A stretch of 64,000 nucleotides of DNA, from contig NZ_JAJALK010000023.1 of NCBI RefSeq assembly GCF_020523825.1, forward strand, positions 1 to 64,000, in the 5' to 3' direction. Both the position numbers and the translations under genes were made by a program. Of the stretch, positions 16,312-23,085 are shown piece after piece (the first letter of the stretch is position 1; every line of letters starts with the position of its first letter). The notes below the pieces were generated by a model, which saw nothing but the letters and a program-made list of their open reading frames with translations, made no database searches and was not told the origin of the DNA. Source of the stretch: Methylobacterium brachiatum (GTDB lineage: Bacteria; Pseudomonadota; Alphaproteobacteria; Rhizobiales; Beijerinckiaceae).

Positions 16312-17927
16312 TGAGCGGCCTGCGTGCATTCCCTCCCTCCGCTGTGGGGGAAGGTGGTCCGCAAAGCGGGGCGGGGGAGGGGAGCGGCGATGCCGGACAG
16401 GGCGCGACGATTGCTCCAACCACCACCGTCGCGCTGCCCCTCTCCCGATCCTCGCTGATGCAAGGCCCATCCTCTTCCGCAGAGGGGGGAGGGACTCCGT
16501 ACACGCCGCAGAGCATCCTCCTGCGCCCCGGCGCCGATCTCGCCGGCTTCCGGGATGCCGCGCGCCGGCTCGTGGCGCAGGGCGTCCCGCCCGAGGCGGT
16601 GACGTGGTCGGTGACGGATTCGCCCGGCCTGTTCGGTGCCGAGACGGCTCAGGCCCCTGCCGGCCCGCTCGCCCTGCCCAAGGCCGTCGCCGGCCTGATC
16701 CCCCAGGTGATCCCCCATCGTGATCCGGAGCGCTACGGCCTGCTCTACGCCCTGATCTGGCGGGTCTGCCGGGGCGAGCGGCACCTGATGGAGGTCGGCA
16801 GCGATCCCCTGGTCCACCGCCTGCACCGGATGGCGAAGGCGATCGGGCGCGACCTGCACAAGATGCACGCCTTCCTGCGCTTCCGCCGCGCCGAGGATTC
16901 GGGGGGCGAGCATTTCGTGGCGTGGTTCGAGCCCGACCACCACATCCTGGAGGCGGCCGCGCCGTTCTTCGTCGCGCGCTTCCGCGGCATGCGCTGGTCG
17001 ATCCTGACACCCGACGGCTCGGCGCATTGGGATACCGAGACCCTGGCCTTCGGACCGCCGGGAGACCGGGCCGCGCTGCCCGAGGGCGACGGGTTCGAGG
17101 CCGGCTGGCAGACCTATTACGAGAGCACGTTCAACCCGGCCCGCACCAACCTGAAGGCCATGCGGGCGGAGATGCCCAAGAAGTACTGGCGCAACATGCC
17201 CGAGACCGCCGCGATCCCCGCCCTCGTCCGGGCGGCGGCGGGACGGACCGAAGCCATGATCGAGAGGGAGCCGACCTTGCCCACACGCCGCGAACCCGCC
17301 CGCGCCGTCGCCGCCATGGCCGACCAGGACCCGAAGAGCCTCGACGCGCTGAACGCGATCATCAAGCGGACCGAGCCGCTGGTCCCGGGCGCCACGCAGG
17401 CGGTCCTCGGCGAGGGGCCGGTCGGCGCCACCGTCGCCTTCGTGGGCGAGCAGCCGGGCGACCAGGAGGACCGGCAGGGCCGGCCCTTCGTCGGACCGGC
17501 GGGGCAGCTGCTCTCGCGCGCCATGGCGGAGGCCGGGATCGACCGGGAGGCGAGCTACCTCACGAACGCGGTGAAGCATTTCAAGTTCGAGGAGCGCGGC
17601 AAGCGCCGCATCCACCAGAAGCCGACGGCCGGCGAGGTCAGCCACTACCGCTGGTGGCTGGACCGGGAACTCGACTTCGTCGCCCCGAAGCTCGTGGTCG
17701 CGCTCGGCGCCACCGCGGTTCTGGCGCTCACCGGCAAGGCGGTCCCGATCACCCGGGCGCGCGGCCCGTTCCGGTTCGACCGGCTCGACAACCGCTTCCA
17801 GGGCTTCATCACCGTCCACCCGTCCTACCTGCTGCGCCTGCCCGACGAGGCCAAGGCGGAAGCCTACGCGGCCTTCGTGGACGACCTGCGCCGGGTGGAG
17901 GAGCTCGGACGCGAGCTGGCCGCGTGA
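16311..17927 (+). CDS. UdgX family uracil-DNA binding protein fused to DUF4130 domain, 538 aa
   Basis: Two domains in one chain. Residues about 65-320 are a DUF4130 (TIGR03915-type) domain with LRPGADLAGFRDAARRLV and TYYESTFNPARTN. Residues about 340-538 are UdgX: GEQPGDQED at 379-387 and the KRRIHQKP loop, whose His435 corresponds to the residue that forms a covalent bond with DNA after uracil excision in mycobacterial UdgX. The first 60 residues are low complexity and are encoded by a palindromic repeat. The ATG overlaps the stop of the radical SAM gene; the only other in-frame start is Met50, inside the repeat. Function: uracil recognition in DNA, in partnership with the radical SAM protein. 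Confidence 0.92.
   Translation: MSGLRAFPPSAVGEGGPQSGAGEGSGDAGQGATIAPTTTVALPLSRSSLMQGPSSSAEGGGTPYTPQSILLRPGADLAGFRDAARRLVAQGVPPEAVTWSVTDSPGLFGAETAQAPAGPLALPKAVAGLIPQVIPHRDPERYGLLYALIWRVCRGERHLMEVGSDPLVHRLHRMAKAIGRDLHKMHAFLRFRRAEDSGGEHFVAWFEPDHHILEAAAPFFVARFRGMRWSILTPDGSAHWDTETLAFGPPGDRAALPEGDGFEAGWQTYYESTFNPARTNLKAMRAEMPKKYWRNMPETAAIPALVRAAAGRTEAMIEREPTLPTRREPARAVAAMADQDPKSLDALNAIIKRTEPLVPGATQAVLGEGPVGATVAFVGEQPGDQEDRQGRPFVGPAGQLLSRAMAEAGIDREASYLTNAVKHFKFEERGKRRIHQKPTAGEVSHYRWWLDRELDFVAPKLVVALGATAVLALTGKAVPITRARGPFRFDRLDNRFQGFITVHPSYLLRLPDEAKAEAYAAFVDDLRRVEELGRELAA
16325..16500. repeat. Palindromic GC-rich repeat inside the 5' end of the udgX gene
   Basis: About 170 bp forming an imperfect long palindrome. 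It shares GGGGGAGGGGAGCGGC, CCCCTCTCCCGA and CCGCAG(A/G)GGGGGAGGG, in the same order, with the intergenic element at 55717-55870. Here it lies in the coding frame without introducing a stop and encodes about 57 residues. Confidence 0.7.
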
Positions 17928-17937
17928 TCGGTCGAAC

Positions 17938-17965
17938 GGGGCAGATCTTTTGATCCCACTGCCCC
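17938..17965 (+). terminator. Hairpin after udgX
   Basis: GGGGCAG (17938-17944) and CTGCCCC (17959-17965) form a 7-bp stem 10 bases after the udgX stop. The loop contains TTTT, but no U-tract follows, so termination is plausible rather than certain. Confidence 0.45.
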
Positions 17966-18029
17966 CGTGTGGTGCTGCGCACGACGACAATGCTTCTATA
18001 TAATAATAGCGCAAAGATAAGCGGGCGGA

Positions 18030-18180
18030 TCAACAAGCCTGTACTGCGTGGCGGAGCAGGGATGTCTGGCCGATCCGATCTTCGACTGCCGCTAATGTCG
18101 CCTGCGGCTTGAGGACGTCGCCGATGGCGTAGATGACGACAGACAGCGTCCCAGCGCCCAGCTTTGACGGAACTTCGCAT
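18030..18180 (-). pseudogene. C-terminal remnant of a lost gene
   Basis: A minus-strand frame without a start codon reads Val-Pro-Ser-Lys-Leu-Gly-Ala-Gly then VVIYAIGDVLKPQATLAAVED and ends at a TGA at 18030-18032. The I-Y-A-I-G-D-V pattern resembles the FAD-contacting end of flavoprotein disulfide reductases, but only about 45 residues remain, so this is tentative. Its 5' part is replaced by the toxin gene, which starts at 18199 on the other strand. Confidence 0.35.
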
Positions 18181-18192
18181 TTTTGCTAAGTC
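18164..18192 (+). promoter_or_regulatory. Promoter of the HigBA-like module, probably leaderless
   Basis: TTGACG (18164-18169), exactly 17 bp, then TAAGTC (18187-18192). Transcription would start about 7 bases later, at the toxin ATG itself (18199), and no ribosome-binding site precedes that ATG. This points to a leaderless toxin transcript. Confidence 0.5.
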
Positions 18193-18198
18193 CCGGAT

Positions 18199-18516
18199 AT
18201 GTGGAGCGTCGAATATCTGTCGTCCGCTGCTCAGGAAGAGGCCGAGCTGCCGGTGGATATGCAGGCCCGGCTCGCCCGCATGATCCAGGTGATCGAAGCC
18301 CACGGTTTGCAGAACCTCCCGCGGGATTGGAGCAAGCCACTGGGCCACGGACTCTGGGAACTTCGGATCACCGGCAAGGACGGCATCGCCCGCGCCATCT
18401 ACGTGACGGTAACGGGGCAGCGCGTCGTGATCGTGCGGGTGTTCGTGAAGAAGAGCCAGAAAACCCCACACCGCGAACTCGAACTCGCCCGGCAACGGGC
18501 CAAGGAGGTGCGATGA
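18199..18516 (+). CDS. HigB/RelE-type toxin (phage Gp49-like family), 105 aa
   Basis: Short basic protein with the Gp49-like pattern: LWELRITGKDGIARAIYVT, then a strongly hydrophobic beta strand (RVVIVRVFVKKSQKTP) near the end. Relatives are ribosome-dependent mRNA interferases. Toxin precedes antitoxin, the order usual for HigBA, and the stop overlaps the antitoxin ATG by 4 bases (ATGA). The antitoxin has its own strong ribosome-binding site inside the toxin end (AAGGAGGTG). It probably runs from the promoter at 18164. Confidence 0.88.
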   Translation: MWSVEYLSSAAQEEAELPVDMQARLARMIQVIEAHGLQNLPRDWSKPLGHGLWELRITGKDGIARAIYVTVTGQRVVIVRVFVKKSQKTPHRELELARQRAKEVR

Positions 18517-18812
18517 GCATGATCAAGGCCAGCGAGCTACACAAGAAGCGCATGGCGGATGATCCCGCCTACCGCGAAGCCTACGACGCACTCGATGAGG
18601 AATTCGCCCTGGTATCGGCGCTGATCGCGGCTCGGACCCATGCGCAGCTGAGCCAGGCCGAGGTGGCAACCCGTATGGGGACGACCGAGAGTGCCGTGTC
18701 CCGACTGGAGAGCGGCAAGACCAAGCCTTCGACACGCACCCTGGAGCGTTACGCGCGGGCGACCGGCCACAAGCTGACGATACGCCTGGAGCCGCAGCCA
18801 TCGGGACGGTAG
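18513..18812 (+). CDS. HigA-like XRE-family antitoxin, 99 aa
   Basis: Ends with a helix-turn-helix of the XRE class (about 45-95): LSQAEVATRMGTTESAVSRL is the classic recognition pair, followed by GKTKPSTRTLERYARATG. The N-terminal 40 residues probably bind and block the toxin. The ATG has a near-perfect AAGGAGGTG ribosome-binding site, which would keep antitoxin in excess of toxin. The protein would also repress the module by binding its promoter; no palindrome at the promoter was obvious to me. Confidence 0.9.
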   Translation: MSMIKASELHKKRMADDPAYREAYDALDEEFALVSALIAARTHAQLSQAEVATRMGTTESAVSRLESGKTKPSTRTLERYARATGHKLTIRLEPQPSGR

Positions 18813-19113
18813 GCGTCTAGAGGACGAGAGAGAGCCGGTCGGCGACGTCCGCTGTCAGCAGACCTCGACAGCAGCCCTCAGGGTACGGAACGACAGCTTC
18901 ATCCCCGACCAAGTCATCATAGCTCGGAAGGCGTTGTGCTCATACCCCGGCACGCCAGCGATGCGATCGAGCCGCACAGGAAGGCCGCGGGAAGAGACGC
19001 AGCAATCGTGCTGATCCTCGCCAACCCGGGGGAAATGCGCGCGGCGATGCACAGGCCCCACCGCCGCATTTCTGTTAACATCCTGGCCATCGCATCCGCA
19101 CGGCCCCTCCGCC
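18813..19113. other. Intergenic region between two toxin-antitoxin modules
   Basis: I see no gene here. A minus-strand frame across it has no family resemblance or ribosome-binding site. The promoter of the MntA-like gene is probably near 19060-19085 (TTCTGTTAACAT) but is not a clear match. Confidence 0.35.
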
Positions 19114-19410
19114 ATGGACAGGTACGCCGCCCTCGCCATCCTGCGCGCCAACGAGGCTGAGCTGCGCCGTCGCGGCGTCCGGCACGCGGCCCTGTTCGGT
19201 TCCGTGGCCCGCGGCGAGGCCCGGGCCGACAGCGACCTCGACGTGATGATCGAGATCGATGCCCCTCTGGTGGGCGGCGTCTACGGGTATGTCGGGCTGT
19301 GCCGGTTCATCGGCGATCTGTTCCCGATCCGCGTCGATGTCGCCAACCGCGCGGGCTTGAAGGACCGGATCCGGGAGCGGGCCGAGCGCGATGCCCTTGT
19401 CGCCTTCTGA
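19114..19410 (+). CDS. MntA-like minimal nucleotidyltransferase antitoxin, 98 aa
   Basis: Minimal nucleotidyltransferase with the GS-x10-DxD motif: GSVARGEARADSDLDVMIEI at about 29-48. In MntA-HepT modules this enzyme neutralises the HEPN toxin by adding AMP units to a tyrosine. The two genes overlap by 20 bases (19391-19410), as expected for a co-translated pair. The second conserved region (FPIRVDVANRAGLKDRIRER) is present. Confidence 0.88.
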   Translation: MDRYAALAILRANEAELRRRGVRHAALFGSVARGEARADSDLDVMIEIDAPLVGGVYGYVGLCRFIGDLFPIRVDVANRAGLKDRIRERAERDALVAF

Positions 19411-19750
19411 GCGCGACCGCGCCGCCTGCTCGGATATCGTCGCCAACGCGCAGCGGGCCGTCGCCTTCGTGGCCGGGTTCACATTTCCAACCTTCGCGGC
19501 GGACGACCGCACCCACTACGCCGTCGTGCGCTGCCGGGAGATCATCTCGGGGGCGAGCCGCCGGCTCAGCTCCGCCGCGAAGGCCCAGCATCCGGATGTG
19601 CCGTGGCGACTGATCGCGGGGGCGGGCAACGTCTACCGCCACGGCTACGACAGCGTGACTCTGGACATCGTCTGGCTCACCGTCCACGACGAATTGCCCG
19701 TTCTCGTCGCGGCCTGCCGGGCCGAGTTCGCCCGCGCGCCCGACCCCTGA
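19391..19750 (+). CDS. HepT-like HEPN domain toxin (DUF86 family), 119 aa
   Basis: All-helical HEPN protein, partner of the MntA-like gene. The active-site region reads GNVYRHGYD near residues 83-91. Compared with the canonical RX4HXY RNase motif, the His and Tyr are present but the position of the arginine is glycine. Such GNxYRHxY forms are seen in part of the DUF86 family, so the module may still work, possibly with altered catalysis. The tyrosine is the likely AMP acceptor. Confidence 0.82.
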   Translation: MPLSPSERDRAACSDIVANAQRAVAFVAGFTFPTFAADDRTHYAVVRCREIISGASRRLSSAAKAQHPDVPWRLIAGAGNVYRHGYDSVTLDIVWLTVHDELPVLVAACRAEFARAPDP

Positions 19751-19772
19751 TCGCCCCGAGACGCCTGCGCCC

Positions 19773-22700
19773 ATGACCGTCGAGACCGCTGCTGCAAGTC
19801 CGAAAAAAGTCGGCCCGGGCGATCAGGTGATCCTGGTCGACGGCTCGTCGTTCATCTTCCGGGCCTATTTTCAGTCAATCAACCAGGACCAGAAGTACAA
19901 TTCGCGCCCCTCGGACGGGCTGCCCACCGGCGCCGTGCGGCTGTTCTGCACCAAGATCGCCCAGTTCATCCAGGAGGGCGCCGCCGGCACGATGCCGACC
20001 CATCTCGGGATCGTCTTCGACAAGTCCGAGGGCTCGTTCCGCAAGGAGATGTTCCCGGACTACAAGGGGCACCGCCCCGACGCGCCCGACGACCTCAAGC
20101 GCCAGATGCCGCTGATGCGCGACGCGGTGCGCGCCTTCGGCCTGCACGCGGTGGAGCTGGAGCGCTACGAGGCGGACGACCTGATCGCCACCTACACCCG
20201 CCAGGCGGAGGCAAGGGGCGCGGGCGTCATCATCGTCTCCTCCGACAAGGACCTGATGCAGCTCGTGGGGCCGCTGGTCCGGTTCTACGATTTCGAATCC
20301 GGTGCCAAGGGCAAGGCCGGCTACCGGCCCGAGCGCAACCTCGATGTCGAGGCGATCATCGCCAAGTGGGAGGGGCTGCAGCCCAACCAGATCGGCGACG
20401 CCTTGGCGCTAATCGGCGACACCTCCGACAACGTCCCCGGCGTGCCCGGCATCGGCCTGAAGACCGCCGCCGCGCTGATCAAGGAGTTCGGCAGCCTCGA
20501 GGCGCTGCTGGAGCGCGCGGGCGAGATCAAGCAGCCCAAGCGCCGCGAGACCCTGCTCGCCAATGTCGAGCAGGCCAAGCTCTCACGCAAGCTCGTGGCG
20601 CTGATGGAGGACGTGGCCGTCCCGGTGCCCCTCGACGACCTCGCCGTGCCCAAGCCCGACCCCGAAAAGCTCGTCGGCTTCCTCAAGGCGATGGAGTTCA
20701 ACACCCTGACCCGCCGCATCGCCCAGATGCTGCATGTCGATCCCGAGGCGGTGAAGCCCGATCCGGCCCTGCTGCCGGGCGCCCGGCCCCACGGCTACCG
20801 GAACGGCGCCGGCGGCAGCGACGCGGTGCCGTTCTTCGGCGATTCCGTGCCGCCGGACCCGGAGACCGCGGCGGCCGGGGCCGAGCGACCGCCGGGCGCC
20901 GCCCCGCCCGAGGGCGGCGAGGTCGATCCCTTCGCCGATCTCGACCTGCCGGACGCGCCGGCCAAGCCCCGGGCACCGATCGAGGCGACGCCGGGCAACG
21001 TCGTCGCGGCCCGCGCCGCGGAGGCGGTGGCGCCGTTCGACACGGCCGCCTACGAGACCGTCGCGTCGCTGGAGCAGCTCGACGCCTGGATCGCCGAAGC
21101 CGAGGAGGCCGGGGTGGTCGCGGTCGATACCGAGACCGACGCGCTCGACGCGCACAAGTCGGGGCTCGTCGGCGTCTCGCTGGCGACCGCCACCGGCCGG
21201 GCCTGCTACATCCCGCTGGCCCATATCCAGGCCGCGAAGGTGCAGGCCGATTCCACAGACCTGTTCGGCGAGGGCGCGGCGGCCTCCGATGTGGCCGAGC
21301 CGGTGCCCGGCCAGATCCCGCTCGACGCGGCCATCGCCCGGCTGAAGCCGCTCCTCGAGAATCCCGGGGTGCTGAAGGTCGGCCAGAACCTGAAATACGA
21401 TTGGGTGGTGCTGGCCCGCTACGGCATCGAGATCGCACCGTTCGACGACACGATGCTGATCTCCTACGTGCTCGACGCCGGCAAGGGCGGCCACGGCATG
21501 GATGAGCTGGCCCGGCGCCATCTCGGCCACCAGCCGATCACCTTCACCGACGTGGCCGGCACCGGGCGCAACAAGGTCAGCTTCGACCGCGTCGCCATCG
21601 ACAAGGCCACCGCCTACGCGGCCGAGGACGCGGACGTCACCCTGCGCCTGTGGCGGATGATGAAGCCACGCCTCGTCGCCGAGCGGCGGGTCGCCGTCTA
21701 CGAGACCCTGGAGCGGCCGCTCCTGCCGGTGATCGCCCGGATGGAGCAGCGCGGCATCCGGGTCGACCGCGAGATGCTGAGCCGGCTCTCGGGGGATTTC
21801 TCGCAGATCCTGGTCCGCCTGGAGGAGGAGATCCAGGAGGATGCCGGCGAGAAGTTCTCCGTCGGCTCGCCCAAGCAGATCGGCGACATCCTGTTCGGGA
21901 AGATGGGCCTGCCGGGGGCGAAGAAGACGCCGTCCGGGCAATGGGCGACGCCCGCCACGCTGCTGGAGGAACTGGCCCAGGCCGGGCATCCCCTGCCGAA
22001 AAAGATCTTGGAGTGGCGCCAGCTCTCGAAGCTGAAATCCACCTACACGGATGCCCTCCAGACCCATGCCGACCGGGAGACCGCCCGGGTCCACACCTCG
22101 TTCTCGCTGGCGGCCACGACGACGGGCCGCCTGTCCTCCTCCGAGCCGAACCTGCAGAACATCCCGATCCGCACCGAGGAGGGCCGCCGCATCCGCCGGG
22201 CCTTCGTGGCTGCGCCGGGCAACCGGCTGATCTCAGCGGATTACTCGCAGATCGAGCTGCGGCTCTTGGCACACATGGCCGACATCCCGGAGCTGCGCAA
22301 AGCGTTCGCGGACGGGATCGACATCCATGCGGCGACAGCCTCGGCGATGTTCGGCGTGTCGCTCAAGGACATGACCCCCGACCTGCGGCGCCGGGCCAAG
22401 ACCATCAATTTTGGCATCATCTACGGCATCTCGGCCTTCGGGCTGGCCGACCGGCTCGGCATCGGCCGGGAGGAGGCCTCGGCCTTCATCAAGCAGTATT
22501 TCGAGCAGTTCCCGGGCATCCGGGACTACATCGACAGCACGAAGAAGATCTGCCGGGACAAGGGCTACGTCACGACGCTGTTCGGCCGGGTCTGCCACTA
22601 CCCGCAGATCCGCTCCAACAACCCGTCCGAGCGCGCCAGCGTCGAGCGCCAGGCGATCAACGCCCCGATCCAGGGCTCGGCCGCCGACATCATCCGCCGG

Positions 22701-22925
22701 GCGATGACCCGGATGGAGACCGCGCTCACCGCCCAGAAGCTGAAGGTCAGCATGCTGCTGCAGGTGCACGACGAGCTGGTCTTCGAGGCCGCCGAGGACG
22801 AGGTCGAGCGCGCGATCCCGATCATCCGCGGCGTGATGGAGGAGGCGCCCGCGCCGGCCTTGACCCTCAAGGTGCCGCTGGTGGTGGAAGCCAACGCGGC
22901 GGAGAATTGGCAGGAGGCGCATTGA
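19773..22925 (+). CDS. polA: DNA polymerase I
   Basis: 1050 aa, all three activities. The 5' nuclease domain (about 15-310) starts VILVDGSSFIFRAYF and has GDTSDNVPGVPGIG. After a Pro/Ala-rich linker (about 345-430), the 3'-5' exonuclease keeps its catalytic acids (VDTETDALD) so proofreading is probably active. The polymerase domain has motif A (SADYSQIELRLLAHMAD), motif B (RRRAKTINFGIIYGIS) and motif C (VHDELVFE). It fills gaps in repair and replaces RNA primers. It follows hepT by 22 bases, but is likely to have its own promoter. Confidence 0.97.
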   Translation: MTVETAAASPKKVGPGDQVILVDGSSFIFRAYFQSINQDQKYNSRPSDGLPTGAVRLFCTKIAQFIQEGAAGTMPTHLGIVFDKSEGSFRKEMFPDYKGHRPDAPDDLKRQMPLMRDAVRAFGLHAVELERYEADDLIATYTRQAEARGAGVIIVSSDKDLMQLVGPLVRFYDFESGAKGKAGYRPERNLDVEAIIAKWEGLQPNQIGDALALIGDTSDNVPGVPGIGLKTAAALIKEFGSLEALLERAGEIKQPKRRETLLANVEQAKLSRKLVALMEDVAVPVPLDDLAVPKPDPEKLVGFLKAMEFNTLTRRIAQMLHVDPEAVKPDPALLPGARPHGYRNGAGGSDAVPFFGDSVPPDPETAAAGAERPPGAAPPEGGEVDPFADLDLPDAPAKPRAPIEATPGNVVAARAAEAVAPFDTAAYETVASLEQLDAWIAEAEEAGVVAVDTETDALDAHKSGLVGVSLATATGRACYIPLAHIQAAKVQADSTDLFGEGAAASDVAEPVPGQIPLDAAIARLKPLLENPGVLKVGQNLKYDWVVLARYGIEIAPFDDTMLISYVLDAGKGGHGMDELARRHLGHQPITFTDVAGTGRNKVSFDRVAIDKATAYAAEDADVTLRLWRMMKPRLVAERRVAVYETLERPLLPVIARMEQRGIRVDREMLSRLSGDFSQILVRLEEEIQEDAGEKFSVGSPKQIGDILFGKMGLPGAKKTPSGQWATPATLLEELAQAGHPLPKKILEWRQLSKLKSTYTDALQTHADRETARVHTSFSLAATTTGRLSSSEPNLQNIPIRTEEGRRIRRAFVAAPGNRLISADYSQIELRLLAHMADIPELRKAFADGIDIHAATASAMFGVSLKDMTPDLRRRAKTINFGIIYGISAFGLADRLGIGREEASAFIKQYFEQFPGIRDYIDSTKKICRDKGYVTTLFGRVCHYPQIRSNNPSERASVERQAINAPIQGSAADIIRRAMTRMETALTAQKLKVSMLLQVHDELVFEAAEDEVERAIPIIRGVMEEAPAPALTLKVPLVVEANAAENWQEAH

Positions 22926-22934
22926 GGGGGTAAA

Positions 22935-22971
22935 GCCAAGACCGGCGCACGCGCTCTAGCCTGGTCTTGGC
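22935..22971 (+). terminator. Hairpin after polA
   Basis: Perfect 9-bp stem GCCAAGACC (22935-22943) and GGTCTTGGC (22963-22971) with a 19-base loop, 9 bases after the polA stop. No T-run follows. Confidence 0.55.
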
Positions 22972-23002
22972 GTTGTCCGTCTCAAGTTGGTCTAGCGCGG
23001 CG

Positions 23003-23031
23003 TCTCGAAAAGTGGTTTTCGGCTCTCGAGA
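23003..23031. repeat. Small palindromic element
   Basis: TCTCGA (23003-23008) and TCGAGA (23026-23031) flank AAAGTGGTTTTCGG. The AAAAGTGGTTTT core resembles a widespread alphaproteobacterial intergenic palindrome, and is related in style to the element at 57792-57836. Confidence 0.4.
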
Positions 23032-23085
23032 TGACCCAAGACCGAAACGCCGACGCTTCTCCATGACCCGGATCGCCATCGCCCC

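Noticed and set aside
18855..19151. Minus-strand frame between the two toxin-antitoxin modules
   Set aside because: No ribosome-binding site or recognisable family, overlaps the mntA-like start.
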